DNA from: an uncultured Treponema sp.
GTDB lineage: Bacteria; Spirochaetota; Spirochaetia; Treponematales; Treponemataceae
Reading direction: 5' to 3'
Length of the DNA stretch: 64,000 bases
NCBI GenBank assembly: GCA_949300145.1
Contig: CASGDA010000008.1
Coordinates: 1 to 64,000 of the forward strand
Shown here: one piece after another, positions 28,610 through 36,798 of the stretch
Numbering within the stretch: the stretch's first letter is position 1
Layout of the letters: the number at the start of each line of letters is the position of its first letter
The notes under the pieces: model-generated
Told to the model about the DNA's origin: nothing
The model's input: the letters and a program-made list of their open reading frames with translations, nothing else
Database searches by the model: none
Made by a program: the position numbers and the translations under genes

Positions 28610-28658
28610 GGACGGAAAGGCGAAATCATCCGGTTCAGAAGCCCCGGATTTTCCGTCC
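28610..28658. terminator. convergent hairpin between addA and the FGGY kinase gene
   Basis: GGACGGAAA (28610-28618) pairs with TTTCCGTCC (28650-28658), and inside it ATCCGG (28628-28633) pairs with CCGGAT (28644-28649). The structure starts right after the addA stop and covers the last codons of the kinase gene. There is no U tract, so it may be a weak or factor-assisted terminator. Confidence 0.4.
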
Positions 28659-29948
28659 GTAAATCCGGTTCCTGTTCCGGTCGGGAATAAAGCGTTGTTT
28701 TATTTCCACCATGGAGGAGCAGGCTTCACTATAGGAACTGTAGTCACCTGAAGCGCAAAAGGCAATGACAGCGTCACCCAGCAACTCCGCGTCCGCTGTC
28801 TGGGTAAGAAGGAAAACTGAACCGGTAATATCAGCCTTCATCTGGTTCCACAAAGTATTCTTCGCCTGCCCGCCGGACAGGGTGAATTCAGGATTGAGGC
28901 CACAGGCGGCTTTCAGCTTTTCAATTCCGGCTTTTACCTTAAAGCCGATTCTTTCCGCGGCTTCACGTACAGGATTAACCGGCATACCGGGGACGGGTAT
29001 AATCGGAGATTCACAAACCTCGGCCAGAAGATCTGCGTAAGTGCGGCCCGCATATTCAGGGGAAGAATCGCGGAAGTTACGGAAATCCAGACCGGTCTCG
29101 CCCAAAAGACAGGAGATGTTCCACAGACCGGACACAGGGGATGGGAGGGTCCGCAAACCTTCAGCGGAAACCGGCTCAGATATACAGACATTCAGGCCTT
29201 CGCTCGTACCTGCCCTGTCACAGGCCCGGCCCGGTGAAACCGTACCGGTTCCTAAAAGCGCGCTCACAAAATCGGGAGGCCCCGCCAGAATCCTTGTTCC
29301 CTCCGGCAGAACATCCCGGAAAAAATCCCCGTAAGGATTATAAAGGAAAGGATTTTCCCCTTTCAGGAAATATCCGGCGGTAAAACCCGGCGGAACAAAA
29401 GGAGGGAAAACATCTTCCGGAAAACCGTTCTCTTCAAGCAGTCCGGGGGACCAATAGGCGGACGTGTAGCGTGGCTCCGGAAGCACAGTAACCCTGTTTC
29501 CGGAAAGACAGGCCACGGCAAATTCCGGACCGGAAAAAATACATCCGGCGGCCTTCGTCTCAGCGGGAAACATACGGCGGAAAACATTAAGCCGGGGAAG
29601 AAAAATAGAAGAAGCCGCCCCGTCCCCCCTCAAATCAGGAAGCCCATTCAGTTCCGCCGGCACGGGTTCGTCCCACAAAAGGGAAGCGGAAACCTCTCCG
29701 CTGCCGGAGACGGCTACAAGGGTCGGCCCGGCGCCTGAAATGACAAGCGATTCCAATGAGGAAACATCAAAGGCGGAAGAACCCAGCAATGAGGAAAAAG
29801 CCGTCTTCATCGCGGAAAGCCAGAACCAGGGGAACGGCTGTTTTTTGTCAAAACGGATTCTGACGGAAGACAGGACAGTCCCGTCCACAGAAACCAGCCC
29901 GGCTTTGACGGAAGAGGAACCGATATCCACCGCTAAAACTGTTTTCAT
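28635..29948 (-). CDS. FGGY-family carbohydrate kinase
   Basis: A 437-residue sugar kinase with two actin-like domains. The N-terminal phosphate loop is AVDIGSSSVKAGLVS, the hinge contains ACDRAGTSEGLN, and the C-terminal ATP-binding region contains FTLSGGQAKNTLWNQMKAD. It is somewhat shorter than typical xylulokinases (about 480-500), mainly through a reduced middle. The substrate cannot be assigned. It starts 9 bases after prs with no ribosome binding site of its own, suggesting coupled translation; a link to pentose phosphate supply for PRPP is inference. Confidence 0.75.
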   Translation of the reverse strand: MKTVLAVDIGSSSVKAGLVSVDGTVLSSVRIRFDKKQPFPWFWLSAMKTAFSSLLGSSAFDVSSLESLVISGAGPTLVAVSGSGEVSASLLWDEPVPAELNGLPDLRGDGAASSIFLPRLNVFRRMFPAETKAAGCIFSGPEFAVACLSGNRVTVLPEPRYTSAYWSPGLLEENGFPEDVFPPFVPPGFTAGYFLKGENPFLYNPYGDFFRDVLPEGTRILAGPPDFVSALLGTGTVSPGRACDRAGTSEGLNVCISEPVSAEGLRTLPSPVSGLWNISCLLGETGLDFRNFRDSSPEYAGRTYADLLAEVCESPIIPVPGMPVNPVREAAERIGFKVKAGIEKLKAACGLNPEFTLSGGQAKNTLWNQMKADITGSVFLLTQTADAELLGDAVIAFCASGDYSSYSEACSSMVEIKQRFIPDRNRNRIYGRKIRGF

Positions 29949-29957
29949 AAAACGCTG

Positions 29958-31265
29958 TCAGTTTTCAGGGTTGGCGGGGGCTGAAGATTGCTGGAACTGT
30001 TGTTTTTTCTCACCCTTCGGAGAAGTCGAACCCATCCGTATAAGCTTGTCTATAACATTACGGTTGTCAAGAAGGTCGCTCAAAGACTGGTTGTGGTGAA
30101 GACGGGAAATAACCTGGGCAAAAAGACCGCATACACTTGTATTTATATACCACTCTTTTTTCAGAAGCTCTTCATGGTAAACGGCATTTGTTCCGATAAT
30201 CCTGTAAAAATGCCCCTTGGCGTAAGCCTCGTCAAAAAGTTTTATCGCATCACCGGTGAAAAAAGGAAGACTGATGGCGGCTATAACCTTCGTGGCGCCC
30301 TGCTCTTTCAGGAACTCCATGGCTTTCAAAAGAGTACCGCCGGTACCAAGCATATCATCCGCAAGGAAAGCCACCTTTCCGGAAACGTCCCCCAAAAGCT
30401 TTATGCTCTTTATATTGGTGCAATGCCCGTTCTGGGTTACAATCGAATAATCCCTTTCCTTATAAATCATCGCGAGGGGTTTCTTCAATCCGGTGGCATA
30501 AAATTTATTGCGGTCAACCGCCCCGGTGTCAGGAGAAACAACAACGAAATTATTATCATCCTTGGTGAAATCAACAATCTTGGAAAGCTCCCGGATAATC
30601 TGATAACTCGCGTGAAGATTTTCAATTCTGGCGGAATAAAAAGCGTTTTCTATTTCACGGGAATGGATGTCGAGGGTTATAACCTGGCTGACACCGAGGT
30701 TTTCATACAAATGGGCAAGTAAACTTGCGGTCAGCCCTTCCCTTCCTTTTTTCTTGTGCTGTCTGCTGTACGGATAAACAGGAAGAACCAGACTTATGCG
30801 TTTTGCACCCGCATGACGCACAGCGTCTATAGTCACAAGCAGACACATGATGTGATCATTTACAGAGAGAATCCGCTGGTTCTGGTCGTTGTTGAGCAAA
30901 AGAGGCTGGTGGTTCTCCACATCCTGGAAAATGAAAACATCCTTGCCCCGGATGCATTCACGGATTTCAGTTTTGAATTCGCCATTCATAAACCAGGTGA
31001 AACTGGCGTTAACCTTAAACCTCGGAGGGCGGTATTTTTCAACATCACCTTTTACGCAGATATTCGAAGTCTGCATATCGTTGTAAAAATTGACATCCCG
31101 CACAAGTTTAGCCGGATCAACCGTATATCTGTTGGCAAGGAAATCAGTTTTTTGTCTGAATCTCCGGCGGTAGATTTGATTCAAATGATGAATTGTGTCA
31201 TCGGCAAAGACCGCACCACCAGGACAGGCTACAATGGAAAGATCCGAAGGTTCAGAATACGTCAT
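29958..31265 (-). CDS. prs: ribose-phosphate pyrophosphokinase, long form
   Basis: Makes PRPP from ribose 5-phosphate and ATP for nucleotide, His, Trp and NAD synthesis. It has VLPVYPYSRQHKKKGREGLTA, the metal-binding LDIHSREIENAF, VVVSPDTGAVDRNKFYA, and the PRPP loop VAFLADDMLGTGGT. At 435 residues it is over 100 longer than the usual 310-320. The extra length is at the N-terminus, around the altered first domain, and in a C-terminal tail rich in Gln and Pro. GGGG lies a few bases before the ATG. The extended form appears to be a lineage variant. Confidence 0.9.
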   Translation of the reverse strand: MTYSEPSDLSIVACPGGAVFADDTIHHLNQIYRRRFRQKTDFLANRYTVDPAKLVRDVNFYNDMQTSNICVKGDVEKYRPPRFKVNASFTWFMNGEFKTEIRECIRGKDVFIFQDVENHQPLLLNNDQNQRILSVNDHIMCLLVTIDAVRHAGAKRISLVLPVYPYSRQHKKKGREGLTASLLAHLYENLGVSQVITLDIHSREIENAFYSARIENLHASYQIIRELSKIVDFTKDDNNFVVVSPDTGAVDRNKFYATGLKKPLAMIYKERDYSIVTQNGHCTNIKSIKLLGDVSGKVAFLADDMLGTGGTLLKAMEFLKEQGATKVIAAISLPFFTGDAIKLFDEAYAKGHFYRIIGTNAVYHEELLKKEWYINTSVCGLFAQVISRLHHNQSLSDLLDNRNVIDKLIRMGSTSPKGEKKQQFQQSSAPANPEN

Positions 31266-31350
31266 AGTTTTCCCCGACCAGTTATTTTTTATATAAATTC
31301 AGGCTTTTGTTCAAGCCCGGATTTTCAAAGCAGGATAAAGGCTGGTTCAT

Positions 31351-32199
31351 TCAATCAGAGGTTTCGGGTATCAAACCATCTTTAACGGCACCGAAAACTT
31401 TCTGAATCATCTGGGACGCATAATCCAGAGGATTAGCCCTTATCTCCTTCTCCTCTTCTTCTATCTTCAGGAAAATTCCGTCCAGAGCTTTTCCCGTCGC
31501 ATAAGAAGCGAGATCCACTTCAACCTCCGGCATAGGGTCTTCCTCCGCACCGGATATGGCGGCCACGGCGTTAACAGGCCCGGCGGCTTTATTATAGGCG
31601 GTCGTCAGGTTGTTCCAGGCCTCGTCCGCGGAAACACCGAGCACCAGAGGCTCCTCAAGGGCGGAGGCCATTTTGGGCTGGTAAAGGTCAAAAAGCCTGT
31701 CATAAGTTTTTTCCCGCAGATACTCGGTAGCCGCATTATCTTCCCCGCAGACAATGGCTATACCGTCGGTCACGGTCATTTCAGTTATGGCATCGGAAAA
31801 AATCGGAACCATATCCTTTGAAGCGGCCTCGGCGCTTCTATTCAGGCGCAGAACCACATCGTCCACGAGTTTTTTTCCTCCGGGAATTTTATCAACACAG
31901 GACAACATGGAGGAAGCTTCTTCCGGAAGCAGGATTTTAAGAGCGGCGTCTCCAAAGTACCCGTCCTCTTTTGAAAGCGTACCCGAAGTTTCCTCGGCGG
32001 CGGCGACAAGGGCGTCCTTCATGGCTGAAACCGCTTCAGCATTGGTAAAAACCGGCTCCTGTGCCTCATCGGAGGCGAAACCGGCGTTGATGGCGGACAT
32101 AATTCTGGAAGAATCAACCCCGGCGCAGGCGGCGAAAACAAAACATACGGATAAAAGCATAACAGCCGGGAAAACAGGGAAGGAAACCTTTGTCTTCAT
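31351..32199 (-). CDS. DUF4197 lipoprotein
   Basis: A 282-residue exported protein with signal peptide and lipobox (VCFVFAAC). The start at 32199 is chosen because GGAG sits 7 bases before it; two ATGs further upstream (32205, 32244) are less well placed. The body matches DUF4197: SAMKDALVAAAEE, SKEDGYFGDAALKILLPEE, GGKKLVDDVVLRLNRSAE, and the segment GEDNAATEYLREKTYDRLF. The family is periplasmic or membrane-associated and functionally uncharacterised. It lies between an ECF S-subunit and prs on the same strand. Confidence 0.75.
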   Translation of the reverse strand: MKTKVSFPVFPAVMLLSVCFVFAACAGVDSSRIMSAINAGFASDEAQEPVFTNAEAVSAMKDALVAAAEETSGTLSKEDGYFGDAALKILLPEEASSMLSCVDKIPGGKKLVDDVVLRLNRSAEAASKDMVPIFSDAITEMTVTDGIAIVCGEDNAATEYLREKTYDRLFDLYQPKMASALEEPLVLGVSADEAWNNLTTAYNKAAGPVNAVAAISGAEEDPMPEVEVDLASYATGKALDGIFLKIEEEEKEIRANPLDYASQMIQKVFGAVKDGLIPETSD

Positions 32200-32275
32200 A
32201 TTCATACTCCGGAGTATATCACATTCAAAAAAAAAAATCCGCAAAAATATTCCGTATTTACGTTTTTATAAGCCT

Positions 32276-32926
32276 TTATAAGCCGGAAACCCTGGATTTC
32301 TTTCTGGAGCTCACTCCCGTCCATATTGAAATTACGATGGACACAAAAACGGCGGCGGCGGCGGCTTCAGGAAGACCGTTGGCTACAAAAATCGCAGCCA
32401 TGACCCCCGGAACAGTGGCTTCAGGCGCATCGGGAGGCAATAACCTGTCTGCGGGGACTATGACGGCAAGGGCGGTCAAAACGAGGATGGTATGAAAAAG
32501 ACTTGCGATGAAAGCAGAAACGGGAACCGCCGCAACGGCCGCTTTCGGCGAAAGTCTCTTCAGCAGGGAGGAAAGAAGGACGTAAACAATCCAGCCCAGA
32601 AGAGGGAACAACACCCGTGGGACGATGGCGACCAGAGGGTTCCTGAAAGCCAAATCGATAATCCCGCTGGCTGATATGTTCGCCTGAATCATGGAAAAAA
32701 CACCGAAAATAGCTCCCGTAACCATACCGACTACAGGACCTTCCAGGATTGCACCTATAATGACAGGTATATGCATAATTGAGAGGGACGCCCCGGAAAA
32801 CCAGGGTATCAGTCCAAGCCTTGTTACACCAAGAAAAACAGTAAGAGCTCCCAATGCCGAGGCAAAAACAATGCGCCGGACAATAGAATAATCAGATTTA
32901 TCCATGCCTTTTAACATTTCGGCCAT
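32276..32926 (-). CDS. ECF transporter substrate-binding (S) subunit
   Basis: A 216-residue protein with about six hydrophobic helices. The segments SIMHIPVIIGAILEGPVVG and RNPLVAIVPRVLFPLLGW are typical of S subunits in the FolT/PanT-like (ECF_trnsprt) group, which bind vitamins or their precursors in the membrane. The ligand cannot be read from sequence. AAGGAG lies 7 bases before the ATG. The only ATPase/T-subunit core in the window is the fused gene at 34636, which is the likely partner. It sits 29 bases after the TlpA-like gene. Confidence 0.8.
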   Translation of the reverse strand: MAEMLKGMDKSDYSIVRRIVFASALGALTVFLGVTRLGLIPWFSGASLSIMHIPVIIGAILEGPVVGMVTGAIFGVFSMIQANISASGIIDLAFRNPLVAIVPRVLFPLLGWIVYVLLSSLLKRLSPKAAVAAVPVSAFIASLFHTILVLTALAVIVPADRLLPPDAPEATVPGVMAAIFVANGLPEAAAAAVFVSIVISIWTGVSSRKKSRVSGL

Positions 32927-32955
32927 AACTTTCTCCTTAAATTAAAATTAAAAAT

Positions 32956-33486
32956 TTATTTCCCCAAAGCCTTTTTTATGGAGTTCTCAAGAGATGCTTT
33001 TGAATAAGCCCCTGTCTGGATTTCCGTAATCACACCGTCGCCGTCAATAAAAATCGTGTGGGGGATTCCATGTACCTGGTAAAGAAGCGCCGCGGAAAAA
33101 TCTTTGTCAACACCGGAAACAAAAGACCGGAACGCCTCTCCCCTCTTTTCAAGATAGGAAGAAACTTCTGAAGCACTATCAGCGATGCACACGGGAAGGA
33201 CGGCCAGCTCACCGGAATATTTTGAAGCGGCCTCCGCAATCAGGGGAAGTTCCCTGACACAGGGGGCGCACCACGTCGCCCAAAAATGAAGCAGCACCGG
33301 CCTTCCCCTTAAAGATGAAAGGGAGACAGAAGAACCGTCCGTCATGCCGACGGTAAAATCAGGGGCGGTACTTCCAACTTTCAAAGCGCCTCCGGAATTT
33401 CCTGCCCCCTGACCGACGGAAACAGCAATACCTGAAATCATAAAAACAAAAAGAAAAAAAACAACAGCCGGTTTTCCGGACTTCAT
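32956..33486 (-). CDS. TlpA-family periplasmic thioredoxin
   Basis: A 176-residue protein with a signal peptide (FFLFVFMISGIAVSV) and a thioredoxin fold. The active site is WATWCAPC (Cys73 and Cys76) and the cis-proline loop is VHGIPHTIF. TlpA/ResA proteins reduce disulfides of specific partners outside the cytoplasmic membrane and need an electron source. Its ATG lies one base after the stop of the membrane 4Fe-4S gene and its GGAGG is inside that gene, so the two are translationally coupled. The adjacent iron-sulfur protein is the obvious candidate electron donor. Confidence 0.88.
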   Translation of the reverse strand: MKSGKPAVVFFLFVFMISGIAVSVGQGAGNSGGALKVGSTAPDFTVGMTDGSSVSLSSLRGRPVLLHFWATWCAPCVRELPLIAEAASKYSGELAVLPVCIADSASEVSSYLEKRGEAFRSFVSGVDKDFSAALLYQVHGIPHTIFIDGDGVITEIQTGAYSKASLENSIKKALGK

Positions 33487-33487
33487 A

Positions 33488-34372
33488 TCATACCTCCGTG
33501 CTATATCCTTTTTTTTTATGTATAACTAATCCGCGTATGGAAATTGCATTTTCAGGGCAAACCCGGATACAATCTCCGCAACGGATGCATTCCAAGCTGT
33601 TCACAGCCTTCGCATTCATTTTACAGAAAGCGGTGCATTTTCCGCAGTTTGAACATTTTCCGGAATCCACAGTAACCCCGAAAACAGCAATCCGGTTGAA
33701 AAAAGAATAGAAAGCCCCCAGCGGGCAAAAGTACTTACAGAAGGGCCGGAAAACAATGAATGACCATATCACTAAAAAAGCCAGCAGGAATGTCTTCCAC
33801 GCAAAGAGGAAGCCTACCGCTGAACGCATGGCGCTGTTTGCAAGAACGAGGGGGATTCCTGCCTCCAGGGTTCCTGCGGGACAAATCCAGGAACAAAAAT
33901 ACGGAACCTGCAGACCGGATAACATGTAGCCCGCATACGGCAGAAAAAGCACAAAAACAAACAGGAAAAAATATTTGGAAACCTGCGCTCGTCTCGCCGC
34001 AACAGATTTCAACGATGGAGAAGCTTTACCGCCGGAACCGGGAATCATCCGGCTTACTTTTTCCCCCGCCTTGTGCAGCAGTTCCTGGAAAAATCCGAAC
34101 GGACATAAAAAACCGCATACAGCCCGGCCCGCCAGGACTCCGGAAAGAAGCAGGAACCCTGTGACAAAAAACGGAAAACGGCCCCCGCCTAAAGCCCCCT
34201 GCAAAGCGCCCAGAGGACAGGAAGCGACGGCGGACGGACAGGAATAACAGTTCAAACCGGGAACACACACATGCTTAAGGGGACTTCTGCTGACCGTTCC
34301 GGACAAAAAGTTTCCGGCATCGGCGTTATAGATTACAGCGGAAAACAGCTGGATCAGTTTACGTTTATCCAA
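33488..34372 (-). CDS. NapH/CcoG-like membrane 4Fe-4S protein
   Basis: A membrane protein of about 294 residues with several hydrophobic helices and six Cys clusters: CVPGLNCYSCP, CGFLCPFG, CSWICPAG, CKYFCPLG, and two ferredoxin motifs CSNCGKCTAFCK and CIRCGDCIRVCP. It is related to NapH/RdxA polyferredoxins that move electrons across or along the membrane. I place the start at the TTG at 34372 (DKRKLIQLFSAV follows), which overlaps the stop of the small CxxC gene by 8 bases. Other starts (GTG 34381, TTG 34396) are possible. It belongs to a three-gene redox module with its two neighbours. Confidence 0.85.
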   Translation of the reverse strand: MDKRKLIQLFSAVIYNADAGNFLSGTVSRSPLKHVCVPGLNCYSCPSAVASCPLGALQGALGGGRFPFFVTGFLLLSGVLAGRAVCGFLCPFGFFQELLHKAGEKVSRMIPGSGGKASPSLKSVAARRAQVSKYFFLFVFVLFLPYAGYMLSGLQVPYFCSWICPAGTLEAGIPLVLANSAMRSAVGFLFAWKTFLLAFLVIWSFIVFRPFCKYFCPLGAFYSFFNRIAVFGVTVDSGKCSNCGKCTAFCKMNAKAVNSLECIRCGDCIRVCPENAISIRGLVIHKKKGYSTEV

Positions 34373-34523
34373 TTCCGGCACACTCCATGCAGACAAAAAC
34401 CGCCTTCATGTAAAGCAGGCGGCAATCACCGGAGATTATACCGGCGATGACAAGCACAACTCCAAGCAAAATCAGCGCAACCGTTGCCACGGGGAATTTT
34501 CCAGCTTTCAGTTTTTTCACCAT
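34365..34523 (-). CDS. CD1871A-like CxxC mini-membrane protein
   Basis: A 52-residue protein: basic start MVKKLKAGKF, one membrane helix (VALILLGVVLVIAGIIS), and a C-terminus VCMECAGIG with a CxxC pair at Cys45 and Cys48. This matches the small CD1871A family of clostridia, whose members end ICLECIGIG and, as I recall, also sit beside a 4Fe-4S membrane protein and a thioredoxin. A promoter with a TG-extended -10 lies 8 bases before the ATG. The next gene starts inside its last codons. Function is unknown; a membrane redox relay is inferred. Confidence 0.75.
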   Translation of the reverse strand: MVKKLKAGKFPVATVALILLGVVLVIAGIISGDCRLLYMKAVFVCMECAGIG

Positions 34524-34531
34524 GCGCGGAC

Positions 34532-34560
34532 ATAATACCAGAAAAACACCTCAACGCCAA
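34532..34560 (-). promoter_or_regulatory. promoter of the CxxC / 4Fe-4S / TlpA operon
   Basis: On the minus strand, TTGGCG (34555-34560), a 17-bp spacer and TATTAT (34532-34537) with a TG one base before it form an extended -10 promoter. Eight bases separate it from the ATG at 34523, and there is no ribosome binding site. Confidence 0.5.
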
Positions 34561-34600
34561 GATATGGGGAACGGAACATGAGGAACGGAAGCCCGGAAGT

Positions 34601-34629
34601 TTGACCCCGCCCTTATTATCAGATATACT
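34601..34629 (+). promoter_or_regulatory. promoter of the fused ECF gene, leaderless
   Basis: TTGACC (34601-34606), a 17-bp spacer and TATACT (34624-34629) are followed after 6 bases by the ATG at 34636. Transcription should begin on the start codon. Confidence 0.6.
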
Positions 34630-34635
34630 GGGCAC

Positions 34636-36798
34636 ATGATTCTGACCATCGACCGTCTTTCATTTACATATCCCGGCAGCGGAAAAAAGGCGTTGAAAGA
34701 AATTTCGTTTTCTGTTGCGAAGGGGGAATATATAGCTGTCCTCGGAGCGAACGGTTCCGGGAAAAGCACACTTCTGCGGTGTATCGCCGGACTGCTGGCA
34801 CCGGACGGCATGGATTCAGAGTCGGACGGCGGGAAAAAGCGGATAAAAACAAACACGGAGAACAAGCCCTTTACAGTCCCTTCCGCCGTTGTTTTCCAAT
34901 CACCGGATGACCAGCTGATAGCCGAAACAGTTGAGCTGGACGCGGCTTTCGGACCGGAGAACACAGCCGTGCCGTATGACGAAATGCACAGCCGCGTAGA
35001 CAAAGCGCTTTCATTTTTCCTTCCAGGTATTGATAAAAGTGAAGAAATAAAAAACCTGTCGTCGGGGCAGAAGCAGCATCTCGCCCTCGCAGGCGCATAT
35101 ACTCTGTACCCCGAAATTCTCCTGCTGGACGAACCTTCCTCAATGTTGTCTGAAAAAGCCCGCCTTTCCATGCTGGACTTCCTTGACAAAACAAAAGATG
35201 AAGGGAAAACAATCCTGCATATCACCCATGACATTGACGAAGCGGAAAGGGCAGAGCGGATAATCATCCTTAACGACGGGATCCTGGTTTTTGACGGCGG
35301 CAAGGCGGACTTTCTTAAACTGCAGGAAAACACTCTGGCGGAATGGGGGCTTTTTTATCCCGAAAACAACAGAGAGGCACACGGCTGTTTTTTTGCGGAA
35401 GACGGGAACAAAAAATCCGGACCGGTAATCCAATGCAACGGTATTTCCGCAGGCCCGTTGAGGGATGTTTCTTTTGAAGTATCCGAAGGGGACATCACGG
35501 CGGTGACGGGGGAATCCGGGTCAGGAAAATCCCTTCTGCTTCAGATAATAGCCGGACTGAAAGAACCGGAAAAAGGAAAAGTGACGACCGCAGAAAGCAG
35601 AACAACATCACTCGCGGTGCAGGAACCGGAAACGGGCTTGTTTGAAGAATTCACCGCGGATGATGTGGCATTCGGATTGGAAAACGCGGGCTTCACAGGG
35701 GAAGAGCTGAAGGCGAAAGTAAAGGAAGCAATGGACAAAGCCGGACTGCCTTTTAACCGGTTCGCAGACAGAAAAACTTTCAGCCTTTCCGGAGGGGAAA
35801 AAAGGAAGGCCGCCATTGCAGGCATACTCGCCGTTGACAGCGATATTATACTTCTGGACGAGCCGTTTTCAGCCCTGGACATCAGAAGCCGCGGCGAAAT
35901 GAGAGAGCTCATACGGAATCTTGCGCGGCAGGGAAAAACCGTCATTTTTACCGCCAACAGAAAAGAAGAATATGAGTTCGCAGGAAAAGTCATAAATTTA
36001 TCCGTGGAGGAAAAAGAAAAAAAAGAAACGGAAGGACAAGCCGCAGAGGGGAACGCCCCGCAAACTGAAAGAAGGGGTCTATTCAAAGGAATGCCCCCTG
36101 TGATGAAATTCCTGTTCTGCGCGGCAGGCATCGCAACATCATTGATTGTGTCCTCCTGGAAATTCCTGCTTATCCTTGAAGCCTTCTTTTTCTCCATATC
36201 GCTTGAAGCCGGATACAGCACCAGAAAACTCTTGTCCGCGGTTTTAAAAATACTTCCATGGCTTATAATTATCTGCGCCATCCAGTATTTTATTTTCAAG
36301 GGTTTTGAAGAGGCGGCTGTCTTTGTCATACGGTTTTCCTGTCTGCTCACCCTGCTCTCGGTCTTTATATTTGTAACGCCGCCCACTGAAATATCCTGCG
36401 GAGCGGAAGATTTTCTGAAACCGCTGGAACTTCTCAGGATACCGACACGGCACCTTTCATTCCTGACAAGCCTTATATTCAGATTCATCCCCAGCCTGTA
36501 TACTGAAGCCGATAAAATAACCACCGCCAGGAAAATAAGGATGAGGGGGCTTCAAAAAACAAATACAGGAAAACGCAAAAACAAAATAAAAGAAACCGCC
36601 GCCCTGATTGTCCCGCTGATTATACGGACGCTGACAAAGGCGGAAAAGCTTTCCACCGCTGCGGCAGCCCGTTATTATTCCGCGGGGAAGCACACCCGTT
36701 ACCCGCGCTGGAAGACGGAAAAAAAGCATATACTTTTTCTTATTTTTGTTATTGCTTTTTCCGCGATTTTAATTTACGGTTCTTGTATATGGAAATGA
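34636..36798 (+). CDS. fused ECF transporter core: EcfA-EcfA'-EcfT in one chain
   Basis: A 720-residue protein joining three parts that are normally separate. ATPase 1 (1-260): Walker A GANGSGKST (37-45), signature LSSGQKQHLALA, Walker B ILLLDEP. ATPase 2 (270-455): Walker A GESGSGKS (292-299), signature LSLSGGEKRKAA, Walker B IILLDEPFSALD. The T part (about 485-720) has five or so membrane helices plus the coupling motifs ARKIRMRGL (from 631) and AAAARYYSAG. With an S subunit it would import a vitamin or metal using ATP. The S gene at 32276, on the other side of the divergent redox operon, is a candidate partner. The next gene overlaps its stop. Confidence 0.88.
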   Translation: MILTIDRLSFTYPGSGKKALKEISFSVAKGEYIAVLGANGSGKSTLLRCIAGLLAPDGMDSESDGGKKRIKTNTENKPFTVPSAVVFQSPDDQLIAETVELDAAFGPENTAVPYDEMHSRVDKALSFFLPGIDKSEEIKNLSSGQKQHLALAGAYTLYPEILLLDEPSSMLSEKARLSMLDFLDKTKDEGKTILHITHDIDEAERAERIIILNDGILVFDGGKADFLKLQENTLAEWGLFYPENNREAHGCFFAEDGNKKSGPVIQCNGISAGPLRDVSFEVSEGDITAVTGESGSGKSLLLQIIAGLKEPEKGKVTTAESRTTSLAVQEPETGLFEEFTADDVAFGLENAGFTGEELKAKVKEAMDKAGLPFNRFADRKTFSLSGGEKRKAAIAGILAVDSDIILLDEPFSALDIRSRGEMRELIRNLARQGKTVIFTANRKEEYEFAGKVINLSVEEKEKKETEGQAAEGNAPQTERRGLFKGMPPVMKFLFCAAGIATSLIVSSWKFLLILEAFFFSISLEAGYSTRKLLSAVLKILPWLIIICAIQYFIFKGFEEAAVFVIRFSCLLTLLSVFIFVTPPTEISCGAEDFLKPLELLRIPTRHLSFLTSLIFRFIPSLYTEADKITTARKIRMRGLQKTNTGKRKNKIKETAALIVPLIIRTLTKAEKLSTAAAARYYSAGKHTRYPRWKTEKKHILFLIFVIAFSAILIYGSCIWK

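Noticed and set aside
29988-30722. Open frame of 244 codons on the plus strand across prs
   Set aside because: It is antisense to prs, whose PRPP and metal motifs are intact; the shadow product has no recognisable features.
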